The translations under genes were made by a program, and so were the position numbers. A DNA stretch of 64,000 nt from an uncultured Clostridia bacterium (lineage in GTDB: Bacteria > Bacillota > Clostridia > Oscillospirales > Ruminococcaceae), in assembly GCA_947628655.1 (NCBI GenBank), contig CANRAS010000008.1:1-64000 (forward strand). Reading direction: 5' to 3'. The notes beneath the pieces were generated by a model, which ran no database searches, had not been told where the DNA came from, and saw only the letters and a program-made list of their open reading frames with translations. Positions 14,746 through 22,490 of this stretch are shown here, piece after piece; the stretch's first letter is position 1, and every line of letters begins with the position of its first letter.

Positions 14746-17142
14746 TCACTTCAAATTCCAGATGTCGCGTGCGTAGTCCTGAACCGCGCGGTCAGCGGAG
14801 AAACGTCCCGCGCCCGCTATATTCATCAGCGACTTCTTGTTCCATTCTTCGGCGTCTTTATACACTTGACTGATATAAGCCTGCGTACCGCGGTAGCTGT
14901 CGAAGTCCGCAAGCGCCATATAATAGTCCTTGTTCTGTATAGACCCCGCGAGTTCCTCGAACGTCGCGCCGTTTATGCCGTTGTACATTCTCTGTATAAC
15001 ATTCGCGATAACGGGGCTTTGGTCGATATAACTCTGCGGATTGTAGCCTTTCATACGCATTTCGTTCACTTCGGGCGTTCTCATACCGAATATGAAGATG
15101 TTGTCCGTGCCGACAGCCTCGTGAATTTCGACGTTCGCGCCGTCGTATGTGCCGAGCGTCAGCGCGCCGTTCAGCATAAGTTTCATATTGCCCGTACCCG
15201 ACGCCTCCGTTCCCGCAAGGGAAATCTGCTCGGATATTTCAGCCGCGGGCATAAGAATTTCGGAGAGCGTTACGCAGTAATCTTCAAGGAAAATAACCTG
15301 TAATTTCTCGCGCAGAACAGGGTCGTGCTTTATCTCCTCGCCTATGCACCAAATCATTTTGATAATCTGCTTTGCGATATAATAACCGGGCGCGGCTTTC
15401 GACGCGAAAATATACGTTTTCGGAACATACGGCGCGTTCGGGTTCTGCTTTAAGAAGTTGTAATCCGCGATGATGTTCATAGCGTTCAGCTGCTGACGTT
15501 TATATTCGTGCAGACGCTTTACCTGAACGTCAAAAATGCTGTCAACGTTCAGTTTTGCACCCGTCGTCTTTTCGACATATTCGGCAAACCGCTCCTTGTT
15601 GCGGCGCTTTATCTCCCCTAACTTTTGGAGGACGGACTTGTCGTTCGCGAATACCTGGAACTTGATGAGTTCCGACGCGTCTTTCTTAAATCCCTCGCCG
15701 ATACATTCGGACAGCAAATCCGTAAGTTCCTTATTGGACTGTAACAGCCAGCGTCTGTACGCAATGCCGTTTGTTACGTTCTTGAACTGGTGCGGTTTGT
15801 CGAGATACTGTAAACGGAACACATCGTCCTTGATTATCTGCGAGTGAAGTTTTGAAACGCCGTTTACGCTATGCGACGCGGCACAGCACAAATACGCCAT
15901 GTGGATTTTGCCTTCCTGTACTATAGACATCTTAGCGACCTTATCGCCGTCGCCCGTTCTGTTCATAAGGTCCTCGCAGTAGCGGCGGTTGATTTCGCAG
16001 ATTATCTGATAAATTCTGGGCAAAATCCTGCGCACAAGATCCTCGTCCCATTTCTCAAGAGCCTCGGACATAACCGTGTGGTTCGTGTAAGCGAACGAGT
16101 TTGTAACGATATGCCAAGCCTGTTCCCAGCCGTAACCGCATTCGTCGAGGAGTATTCTCATAAGTTCGGGGATAGCGAGCGTCGGGTGCGTATCGTTGAT
16201 GTGGATAGCGACTTTTTCGTGGAAGTTGTTGAGGTTGCCGTAAACTTTCATATGGCGCATTACAATATCCGAAACGGACGCCGCGCACATAAAGTACTGC
16301 TGGCGCAGGCGCAGAGCCTTGCCCTCCGCGTGGTTGTCGTTCGGGTAAAGCACCTTTGAAATCGAGTGCGCGATATTGTTAGCGCCGAGCGCCGTCGCAT
16401 AGTCGCCCGTATTGAACGATGCCATATCGAACGACATACTCTCCGCGCTCCACAGGCGAAGTTTGGAAACGCCCTTGCTGTCGTAGCCCGAAACGTACAT
16501 ATCATAAGGCACGGCATATACGCTGTTATAGCCTACATATTCAAGGCGGTGATTGCCGTCGTCCCACGATTCCTGCACTTGACCGTCAAAGCGCACCTCA
16601 ACCGCCTGGTCGGTAACAGGCACGAGCCATGCTCCTCCTCCGGGAAGCCAGTTATCGGGAAGTTCCGTCTGCCAGCCGTCTACGATTTTCTGCTTGAAGA
16701 TACCGTATTCGTATCTTATCGAATAACCCGTAGCGGGGTAATCGCAGGTAGCAAGCCCGTCCATATAGCAAGCCGCGAGCCGTCCCAGACCGCCGTTTCC
16801 CAGACCCGCGTCGGGTTCTTCTTCATAAACGCGGTCGATTTTCACGCCGATTTCTTCCAAAGCCTTAGCCGCCTCGTCCTGCATACCGAGGTTATACAGC
16901 GACGTTTTCAGCGAACGTCCCATAAGGAACTCCATAGACAGATAGTAAACCTGTTTTCTGCCCTTAGAGTTACAATCGTGCATAAAATTATGACGTTTTT
17001 CTTTCAGGTAATTTACGACTATTGTAGACAGGGCGCGGTAGATCTGCGTTACGCTAGCGTCTTTCGCGTCCGTTCTGTAGTCGTACTCAAGGATAGTTTT
17101 GAGCTGTTTTAAAAGCTCGTCTTTTTTAATCGGTGAAGTCAT
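14746..17142 (-). CDS. glgP: Glycogen/maltodextrin phosphorylase (copy 1)
   Basis: A 798-residue GT35 phosphorylase that releases glucose-1-phosphate from alpha-1,4-glucans. Features: YYLSMEFLMGRSL near 67, the glycine loop AGLGNGGLGRLAACYMDGLA near 112, HINDTHPTLAIPEL, QVKRLHEYKRQQLN and the pyridoxal-phosphate site EASGTGNMKLMLNG with Lys near 654. Length fits bacterial GlgP. AAAGGGGAA precedes ATG 17142 and a sigma-A promoter lies at 17192-17220. A second, divergent copy is at 31017-33392. Likely works with the GH13 enzyme in glycogen use. Confidence 0.97.
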   Translation of the reverse strand: MTSPIKKDELLKQLKTILEYDYRTDAKDASVTQIYRALSTIVVNYLKEKRHNFMHDCNSKGRKQVYYLSMEFLMGRSLKTSLYNLGMQDEAAKALEEIGVKIDRVYEEEPDAGLGNGGLGRLAACYMDGLATCDYPATGYSIRYEYGIFKQKIVDGWQTELPDNWLPGGGAWLVPVTDQAVEVRFDGQVQESWDDGNHRLEYVGYNSVYAVPYDMYVSGYDSKGVSKLRLWSAESMSFDMASFNTGDYATALGANNIAHSISKVLYPNDNHAEGKALRLRQQYFMCAASVSDIVMRHMKVYGNLNNFHEKVAIHINDTHPTLAIPELMRILLDECGYGWEQAWHIVTNSFAYTNHTVMSEALEKWDEDLVRRILPRIYQIICEINRRYCEDLMNRTGDGDKVAKMSIVQEGKIHMAYLCCAASHSVNGVSKLHSQIIKDDVFRLQYLDKPHQFKNVTNGIAYRRWLLQSNKELTDLLSECIGEGFKKDASELIKFQVFANDKSVLQKLGEIKRRNKERFAEYVEKTTGAKLNVDSIFDVQVKRLHEYKRQQLNAMNIIADYNFLKQNPNAPYVPKTYIFASKAAPGYYIAKQIIKMIWCIGEEIKHDPVLREKLQVIFLEDYCVTLSEILMPAAEISEQISLAGTEASGTGNMKLMLNGALTLGTYDGANVEIHEAVGTDNIFIFGMRTPEVNEMRMKGYNPQSYIDQSPVIANVIQRMYNGINGATFEELAGSIQNKDYYMALADFDSYRGTQAYISQVYKDAEEWNKKSLMNIAGAGRFSADRAVQDYARDIWNLK

Positions 17143-17191
17143 AATTTCGTTCCCCTTTCAAATATTTGGCGAATAAATAAATTCACTTCTT

Positions 17192-17220
17192 ATTATACAA
17201 CTTTTTTTCACAAATTTCAA
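17192..17220 (-). promoter_or_regulatory. Sigma-A promoter for glgP copy 1
   Basis: Minus strand: TTGAAA (17215-17220), 17-bp spacer, TATAAT (17192-17197), 50 bp from the start codon. Confidence 0.8.
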
Positions 17221-17317
17221 CCCATTATCTACAAAAACGTAAATTTAAACCAAATTCAACGGGCGTTTTTCGGCGTTTTGAACAAACCACAGACAAAAAG
17301 GGCAAGAAAGCGGTGTA

Positions 17318-17544
17318 GAGCCACGTTTTAACTAGTCGCCGCAGGCGAGGAAAAGTTTCGCCAGCCTTTTCAAAGGCTGCGGGGTCACGGGGCAGAGCCC
17401 CGTGTCGCCGCGCAGCGGCGAAACAAACAGCCGCCGAAAGGCGGCTGTTATCAACCCAACCCGTGCAGCTTTTCCCGCGCCCGACCGAATTTCCCCCGTA
17501 AGGGGGAAAGAGGGAGAGGCGCGAGGAAAAGCTGCCAAGGGCGC
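17318..17544 (-). repeat. Structured repeat S, 227 bp, inverted relative to 30266-30493
   Basis: Read on the minus strand: GCGCCCTTGGCAGCTTTTCC, a CCCCCTTACGGGGG hairpin, ACAGCCGCC/GGCGGCTGT, CGCCGCTGCGCGGCG, CACGGGGCTCTGCCCCGTG, CAGCCTTTGAAAAGGCTG, and an end GCGGCGACTAGTTAAAACG. The copy at 30266-30493 keeps the linkers but changes stems in a compensated way. No coding potential beyond stop-poor GC-rich frames. Confidence 0.9.
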
Positions 17545-17609
17545 GCCGTGAACCACTAACCCAAAGCCACGCAACCGCTGTAAGGCAACCCCACGCCCCG
17601 CGCCGCATA

Positions 17610-17682
17610 GCCCGCGTTTTGCGCGGAGCGCAAAACAACGGCGCTTACGCGCCGTTAATTCGCCGTCAGGCGAATTGCGGGC
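17610..17682. repeat. Perfect cloverleaf palindrome, copy 1 (73 bp)
   Basis: Closing stem GCCCGC (17610-17615) / GCGGGC (17677-17682) encloses three contiguous hairpins: GTTTTGCGC-GGA-GCGCAAAAC, AACGGCGC-TTAC-GCGCCGTT and AATTCGCC-GTCA-GGCGAATT. No base lies between the helices, so it can form a perfect four-way junction. A second copy is at 54634-54706, where loop 2 is GTAA. Confidence 0.95.
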
Positions 17683-17877
17683 GGTCGGGCAACGGCGCGC
17701 ACACGGCGGCGCAGGCGCGTTTGACGCGGGACGGTAAGCTAATGCGGGATAAGGGAAAAGGGCGCTTGAATTGAGCCACGCCGAACCGTGCGCCAACGCG
17801 CGTTTACGGCGGTTAGGCTGCTTTGGACGGCGGGCGCGGGGTGGCTTTGGGTCATAACGCCCCCTTATCAGGCGAGG

Positions 17878-18069
17878 GCGTTTTCTCGATACACTCCTAC
17901 GGAGTGTACTCGAAAACGCGACGGTTTGCCGCCCAAAATTCGCCCAAAGCTGCGCCCCCATCATACAAAATGCCACTGTCAAACGTGGCTTTTGGGGCGC
18001 AACTTTTCGCGAATTTCACCCCGCCTGTCGGCGGGGTCGTTTGGCTTGCGCCAAACGACGGCAAACCGT
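17878..18069. repeat. Nested cloverleaf repeat B, copy 1
   Basis: First a hairpin: GCGTTTTC (17878-17885) / GAAAACGC (17912-17919) around TACACTCC-TAC-GGAGTGTA. Then a junction closed by ACGGTTTGCCG (17921-17931) / CGGCAAACCGT (18059-18069) containing a long arm TGCGCCCC/GGGGCGCA, a hairpin CCCCGCC/GGCGGGG and a hairpin CGTTTGGC/GCCAAACG. Copies at 30068-30229 and 54890-55110 share the layout, with exchanged hairpins. Confidence 0.92.
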
Positions 18070-18133
18070 AACGCGCCTGCGAACCCGCGCGCGCAGGGTT
18101 TCCGAAATTTTCAAAATTCTTGCAAAAAATCCC

Positions 18134-18162
18134 TTGACAAGCGGGAAAAAATGTGTTATAAT
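18134..18162 (+). promoter_or_regulatory. Strong sigma-A promoter for rpsF-ssb-rpsR
   Basis: TTGACA (18134-18139), 17-bp spacer with extended TGT, TATAAT (18157-18162); both boxes are consensus. Confidence 0.92.
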
Positions 18163-18198
18163 AGTTAAGTTAATCGTTAAAAGGACGATAACCCCTTT

Positions 18199-18217
18199 CC
18201 CACATCACGGGTGTGGG
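18199..18217 (+). promoter_or_regulatory. Leader hairpin upstream of rpsF
   Basis: CCCACA-TCACGGG-TGTGGG forms a 6-bp hairpin in the short rpsF leader. rpsF leaders in many bacteria bind S6:S18 for feedback control; whether this hairpin has the required bulge is not clear from reading. Confidence 0.35.
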
Positions 18218-18244
18218 ATATATATCCATAAGGAGGTGCTATAA

Positions 18245-18538
18245 ATGGCAAAGCTGAACGAAAAGTATGAGGCTATGGTCGTGTTTTCGCTGAAAAACGA
18301 CGAGGAGCAGATCAAGGCGCTTGTAGAGAAGTTCTCGGAGCTTATCAAGGCGAACGGTACGCTTGCTGACGTTGACGAATGGGGCAAGAGAAAACTCGCT
18401 TACGAGATAAACTACGAGGGCGAGGGCTATTATGTGGTTTACACGTTTGAATCCAAGCCCGATTTCCCTGCGGAGCTGGAGCGTATCATCAACATTACTG
18501 ACGGCATTCTGCGTTCGGTAGTGGTTCTCGCAAAGTGA
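18245..18538 (+). CDS. rpsF: 30S ribosomal protein S6
   Basis: A 97-residue S6 with the family features YEAMVVFSLKNDEEQ at the N-terminus, GKRKLAYEINYEGEGYYVVY in the middle and ITDGILRSVVV near the end. Binds 16S rRNA together with S18 in the platform of the small subunit. AAGGAGGTG lies six bases before ATG. First gene of rpsF-ssb-rpsR, the usual Firmicute order. Confidence 0.98.
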   Translation: MAKLNEKYEAMVVFSLKNDEEQIKALVEKFSELIKANGTLADVDEWGKRKLAYEINYEGEGYYVVYTFESKPDFPAELERIINITDGILRSVVVLAK

Positions 18539-18577
18539 TTTAAAGTGAATTAACGGGTCATAAGCGGAGGTGTTAAA

Positions 18578-19081
18578 GTGAACAGAGTTATTATGATGGG
18601 TCGTATTGTAAACGATTTGGAATTGAAAACCACCCCGAACGGTGTTCCTACCTGTTCTTTCCGTATTGCGGTTGATAGAAATTATCAAAAGCGCGGCGAG
18701 GAGAAAAAGAGCGACTTCTTTAACGTAGTCGCATGGCGCAGTAACGCCGAGTTTATTACCAAATGGTTCGGCAAGGGTCGTATGATTTTAATTGAGGGCG
18801 AACTCCAGACAAGGCAGTACACCGACAAGAACGGAAATCCCGCGACATGGTTTGAGATTATGCTCGATAACGCCTATTTCACGGGTGAAAAAACAAATAA
18901 TAACAACTCGGGTTACTCAAACAACGGTTACGGCGCACCGCCGATAGCTGAACCGCCTGCGGGATACGGCGCGCCTGCGGGGGGCTATTCCGCGCCCGCG
19001 CAAAATGCCGCGCCCGCGAACAGCGCACCCGCGCCTGCGGCGGATTTCTCTTCCGCAGACAGCGACGATTACCCGTTTTGA
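18578..19081 (+). CDS. ssb: Single-stranded DNA-binding protein
   Basis: A 167-residue SSB. The OB fold spans about residues 1-108 (MNRVIMMGRIVNDLELKTTP, then FFNVVAWRSNAEFITKWFGKG). A disordered Gly/Pro/Ala-rich linker leads to the acidic tail DSDDYPF, which recruits repair and replication proteins. The start is GTG 18578 with GCGGAGG eight bases upstream. Middle gene of the rpsF-ssb-rpsR operon. Confidence 0.98.
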   Translation: MNRVIMMGRIVNDLELKTTPNGVPTCSFRIAVDRNYQKRGEEKKSDFFNVVAWRSNAEFITKWFGKGRMILIEGELQTRQYTDKNGNPATWFEIMLDNAYFTGEKTNNNNSGYSNNGYGAPPIAEPPAGYGAPAGGYSAPAQNAAPANSAPAPAADFSSADSDDYPF

Positions 19082-19125
19082 CGAGAACGATTGTAGGTTA
19101 AAGATTTATACGGAGGTAAAGTATC

Positions 19126-19374
19126 ATGGCTGATAAAGTCGAAAGAGCGTCGCATCCGATAAAGCGCACGCGCAAAAAGGTTTGCCAGTTCTGCGCGGAC
19201 AGGAGCGAGTTTATTGATTACAAAGATACGGCAAAGCTGAAGAAGTTTATGACGGAGCGTTCCAAAATCCTGCCCCGCCGCGTAACAGGCTGCTGCGCGT
19301 ATCATCAAAGAGAACTTACGACCGCTATTAAGAGAGCGCGTCAGGTGGCTCTTATCCCTTACGTTTCGGATTAA
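19126..19374 (+). CDS. rpsR: 30S ribosomal protein S18
   Basis: An 82-residue S18 containing [18 protein letters not shown] and [20 protein letters not shown]. The Cys pairs (CxxC and CC) indicate the zinc-binding C+ form. ACGGAGGT precedes ATG. The operon ends in a strong terminator 15 bp downstream. Confidence 0.98.
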   Translation: MADKVERASHPIKRTRKKVCQFCADRSEFIDYKDTAKLKKFMTERSKILPRRVTGCCAYHQRELTTAIKRARQVALIPYVSD

Positions 19375-19388
19375 GGTTTGAGAAATGC

Positions 19389-19421
19389 AACGCCCCCGCT
19401 GAAAGGCGGGGGCGTTTTTTT
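19389..19421 (+). terminator. Terminator of rpsF-ssb-rpsR
   Basis: ACGCCCCCGC - TGAAA - GCGGGGGCGT followed by seven T. Confidence 0.93.
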
Positions 19422-19431
19422 AGTTAAAAGT

Positions 19432-19510
19432 GTACAGTGCATAGTGTATGGTATAAGGTGCGCACTTCGTGCGCGGAAAGATTGTCTGCGGGTCATAGCA
19501 CAGCCGTGCC
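19432..19510. repeat. Dispersed repeat module (AT tail, palindrome, GATTGTCT core)
   Basis: GTGTACAGTGCATAGTGTAT, then GTGCGCACTTCGTGCGC palindrome, then AAAGATTGTCTGCGGGTCA. Inverted relative to 11935-12085. Confidence 0.8.
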
Positions 19511-19563
19511 GAACCCGCCTTACAGCGGTTAAACGGCTTTGAGCGGGTTTATTCGCAGGCGGT

Positions 19564-20625
19564 TTACCATATCCGAACATCGCAGTCGGGGAGCTGTTTT
19601 TTCAGTCGGTTCATATCTGCATTGCTGATTTGATTTTCACTAAAATTCAAATATGTCAGATTGGTGAGGTTCATAAGCGGTGTTATATCGCTTATCGGGT
19701 TGTCGCCCACAGCCAGCGTTGTCAGATTAGTAAGATTTTCAAGCGGGGTTAAGTCGCTGATTTGATTGTTGGTTAAATACAGAGTATCTAATTCAGTAAG
19801 GTTTTCAAGCGGGCTTATATCGCTGATTTCGGCTTTCGCCAAACTCAAAACGGTCAGATTGTCAAGGCTTGCAAGCGAAGTTATATCGCCGATTGGATTT
19901 TGAGATAAATCCAAAAGCGTAAGACCCTTAAGATTTGCAAGCGGTGATATATCGCCGATTTGGTTGTTCGACAGCGACAGTTTTGTAAGATTGTTAAGTT
20001 TTACAAGCGAAGTTAAGTCGTTGAATTTATTGCTGTCTAAACTCAAATCCGTAAGACCCGAAAGGCTTTCAAGCGGTGTTAAATCGCTGATTTGATTGTT
20101 CTGCAAATTCAGTTCTGTCAGATTTTTAAGGTTCGCAAGCGGTGTTGTATCGGTTATTTGATTGGAGTGCAAATCCAAACTTGTCAGATTAGCAAGGTTC
20201 GCAAGCGGTGTTATATCGGTTATTGTGTTGGAATGTAAATCCAAACTTGTCAGATTAGTAAGGTTTGCAAGCGGTTTTATATCGGTGATTTCATTTTCAC
20301 TCAAATTCAAATTTATCAGATTAGTAAGTTTCCCTATTTCAACCACATCTGCGTCTGTAATTTTCGCGTAAAATAAATTCAGTTCGGTTGTAGACGCGAC
20401 GTCATATTCTTCGCTCTTTATCGTTACCGACCCCATAGACCCGTATGCGGGAGTTGTCGGACTTTCGGGTTCGGGCGCGGACGGGGCGCTTGACGTACTT
20501 GACGCGATTGTCACCTTGTCCGACGGTTGTTTTAAGACGCTCTGTTCGCTTTTGTTACTGCACCCGCAAAGGCTGACCGCCAATGCTATAGCTGTTAATG
20601 TTGCCGTGAATTTCTTGAATTTCAT
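19564..20625 (-). CDS. Internalin-like leucine-rich-repeat lipoprotein
   Basis: A 353-residue lipoprotein. Signal peptide MKFKKFTATLTAIALAVSLC ends in a lipobox with Cys22. After a Ser/Pro linker comes a run of about eleven 22-residue LRRs of the SDS22/internalin type, for example LTNLTSLDLHSNTITDITPL. ATG 20625 has AAAGGTAA upstream, and a good promoter lies 46 bp away; the longer frame to 20769 crosses that promoter and is rejected. Surface-binding role inferred. Its signal peptide is closely similar to that of the BspA-type lipoprotein at 58698, though the repeat type differs. Confidence 0.9.
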   Translation of the reverse strand: MKFKKFTATLTAIALAVSLCGCSNKSEQSVLKQPSDKVTIASSTSSAPSAPEPESPTTPAYGSMGSVTIKSEEYDVASTTELNLFYAKITDADVVEIGKLTNLINLNLSENEITDIKPLANLTNLTSLDLHSNTITDITPLANLANLTSLDLHSNQITDTTPLANLKNLTELNLQNNQISDLTPLESLSGLTDLSLDSNKFNDLTSLVKLNNLTKLSLSNNQIGDISPLANLKGLTLLDLSQNPIGDITSLASLDNLTVLSLAKAEISDISPLENLTELDTLYLTNNQISDLTPLENLTNLTTLAVGDNPISDITPLMNLTNLTYLNFSENQISNADMNRLKKQLPDCDVRIW

Positions 20626-20670
20626 TTTCTTTTTTACCTTTCGTAAATATATTAAGTGCGTAGTAAGTCT

Positions 20671-20700
20671 ATTGTACCATACTTCCCTGTGAACTGTCAA
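20671..20700 (-). promoter_or_regulatory. Sigma-A promoter for the LRR lipoprotein
   Basis: Minus strand: TTGACA (20695-20700), 18-bp spacer, TACAAT (20671-20676). Confidence 0.82.
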
Positions 20701-20787
20701 GAACGGGGAGAAAATTATTCCTACAAAACGGCACCACGCCCCGCGTAAAATGCGGGCTGTGTAGCGCAACGTTGCCTTACAGCGGTT

Positions 20788-20935
20788 AAGTGGCTTTGGG
20801 TCAATGGCTCATAGCGTGGCATTTGGCACGCGGAATGTCACCGGCATTCCGCGCGCGGAGAGGTTTATCAAGTCAACCGTTCCGCGCACCTCGTGCGCTC
20901 CACTAGGCGCAAGGGGGACGCCCTCTATCCTTCTA
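20788..20935 (+). repeat. Partial structured repeat (related to 55116-55425)
   Basis: GCGGAATG-TCACCGG-CATTCCGC hairpin, then CGGAGAGG, CAACCGTTCCGCGC, a GCGCACCTCGTGCGC palindrome, and CACTAGGCGCAAGGGGGACG. The same order occurs at 55116-55425 and, inverted, 58332-58630, with different but self-complementary stems. Confidence 0.85.
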
Positions 20936-21202
20936 GTAGCTAGAGAATAGCCGGATTATCCGCTACGCGGATAACCCTCTAGTTGCTAGAGGGTGGATTA
21001 GCGTTTAAACTTTATCTTCTCTTATCTTTCTAGCCTCTGACCTCTAGCCTCTAGTTGCCCACGGCGGGGTCGGTTACGGGTGCTACGCCACTTTCTAGCC
21101 CATAACAGCGTCGGTGCGCCTTGACCCGCAGACAATCTAATCTGTCCGCCGTAGGCGGACACCTAAACTAGCTACTAACAACTATTCTCTAGCTACTTAT
21201 TC
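20936..21202. repeat. Non-coding spacer of short palindromes and heptamers
   Basis: Contains GGATTATCCGCTACGCGGATAA, CTCTAGTTGCTAGAG, short TAGCCTC/TGACCTC units, the core TTGACCCGCAGACAATCTAA, palindrome TGTCCGCCGTAGGCGGACA and tail ACTAACAACTATTCTCTA. No gene seen. Confidence 0.7.
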
Positions 21203-22105
21203 TTACCTCTTACATCTAACTTCTATATCGCTTACCGCCCATTCATACGCGCTTTCCCAATCCCCGCCCTCTACGGTTCTTGAAATCACTTCAACGTTCA
21301 TAAGTTTCAGCAGGTCAATCTTTGCGCGGTTTACGCCGTCTTTCGGTTTCAGTTCATAAAAGAACGTCCTGCCGACGCTGCCGTGTTCGCGCTTTTTGCG
21401 GTTGAGCAACCACCAAAGGTCGCTTTCCGCGAACCCGAAACCAAATCCGAGAATATATACCTCCCCCGCCAGAAACGCCTCCGCCCACGAGTTGATTTCG
21501 GGGTGCTGTTTGTTTGGCAGAAATGACCCGCGCTCTTTCTCGCGCTTTTTGCTTAAATCTATTATCTTTCCGAGCAAGTTTCCGTAATAGTACGCGCCGA
21601 GCAGCATTGAGTCAGGCTCCCGCGCCTCTCCGTGAATGTGCCAGATCCGCGTTTTCGCGCTGTTCTGCTCTATCATATTATAAGTGTGAAGTAAAAGGCT
21701 CTGTTCGCACCGTTTCACATCGGCGGTGTGACGGCGCATTGCCGTAAGCGTCCGTTCGTTTACCTTGTCTTGTCCGAGCGCGGCGGTTTCCAGTTCGTAG
21801 CTGTAGTTTGTCGTGAGTATTTCGTCAAACCCGATATTAATAAGCCGTCCCAAAAGGCGCATTTGCTTTTCGGGTTTTACCGTGCCGAGGTTCGCGAGTT
21901 CTTCTTTTTTGTTGAATAAAGCGTCCTCCAGATTGTCGCCCGTGACGAGTATCGCTTTCAGCGTTTCGGGACATCGGCAGTTCCCTATATCGTAACGCTC
22001 CCCGCGTCTGTCTATCGAATTTAAGAGTTCGTCCCACGAGTCGCTGTCAAACGCACGGTTTATGCCGTTCCCCAAAAGCAGAACGCGCGGAATATCGTTT
22101 CCCAT
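21203..22105 (-). CDS. SIR2-like domain protein
   Basis: A 300-residue soluble protein with the Rossmann-type SIR2-like layout. Near the N-terminus LLLGNGINRAF stands where sirtuins have GAGIS; DEILTTNYSYELE near 95-106 holds the NAD-binding Asn (usually TTNYD, here Ser); IWHIHG at 154-159 supplies the His of the sirtuin active site; VYILGFGFGFAESD near 212-225 follows. Family knowledge: bacterial SIR2-like proteins (for example ThsA) often cleave NAD in phage defence. A GAGG-containing site lies just before ATG 22105. It is 11 bp downstream of a ComEA-like gene and likely in one operon with two HhH proteins. Confidence 0.78.
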   Translation of the reverse strand: MGNDIPRVLLLGNGINRAFDSDSWDELLNSIDRRGERYDIGNCRCPETLKAILVTGDNLEDALFNKKEELANLGTVKPEKQMRLLGRLINIGFDEILTTNYSYELETAALGQDKVNERTLTAMRRHTADVKRCEQSLLLHTYNMIEQNSAKTRIWHIHGEAREPDSMLLGAYYYGNLLGKIIDLSKKREKERGSFLPNKQHPEINSWAEAFLAGEVYILGFGFGFAESDLWWLLNRKKREHGSVGRTFFYELKPKDGVNRAKIDLLKLMNVEVISRTVEGGDWESAYEWAVSDIEVRCKR

Positions 22106-22116
22106 TTCCTCGCCCC

Positions 22117-22479
22117 CTAAACTGTTATAAAGCCGCGTATCTCTGAAAGTGTTTTCTCGCCTATTCCGTCCACGTTCACAAGTTCATCGACGGAGCGAAA
22201 CCCGCCGTGCTTTTCTCTGTACTCAACAACAGCCTGCGCCGCCGTCAGACCTATGCCGTCTATGTGAGTAAGTTCATGGGCATTAGCAAAGTTTATCTTG
22301 ATTACGGCGTTTTCGGTGTTGTTTTTCGGTGTAAGCAAAAGTTCCCCAGTGTTTCTGTCTGTTTCCCTAAGCAACCGCAAGTCCTCGGCGCACGGCGTTA
22401 ATATCGCCGCCGCGCCCAACAGCACGGCGAACACCGAAACGGCGTACCGCTTGATATAATGAAGTGTTTTCCTCGTCAT
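22117..22479 (-). CDS. ComEA-like helix-hairpin-helix protein, single domain
   Basis: A 120-residue protein with an N-terminal transmembrane helix (about 11-28), a short linker and one C-terminal (HhH)2 unit: KINFANAHELTHIDGIGLTA then FRSVDELVNVDGIGEKTLSEI. This is the ComEA DNA-binding module, which in competent bacteria captures DNA outside the membrane. The usual SLBB-like segment is absent. AGGTG precedes ATG 22479; it follows the five-repeat HhH gene by 11 bp. Confidence 0.88.
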   Translation of the reverse strand: MTRKTLHYIKRYAVSVFAVLLGAAAILTPCAEDLRLLRETDRNTGELLLTPKNNTENAVIKINFANAHELTHIDGIGLTAAQAVVEYREKHGGFRSVDELVNVDGIGEKTLSEIRGFITV

Positions 22480-22490
22480 ATTTCACCTGC

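Noticed and set aside
17332..17982. A 216-codon frame and others in the glgP-rpsF spacer.
   Set aside because: They run through perfect palindromes and cloverleaf repeats, lack start signals and give Arg/Pro-rich low-complexity products.
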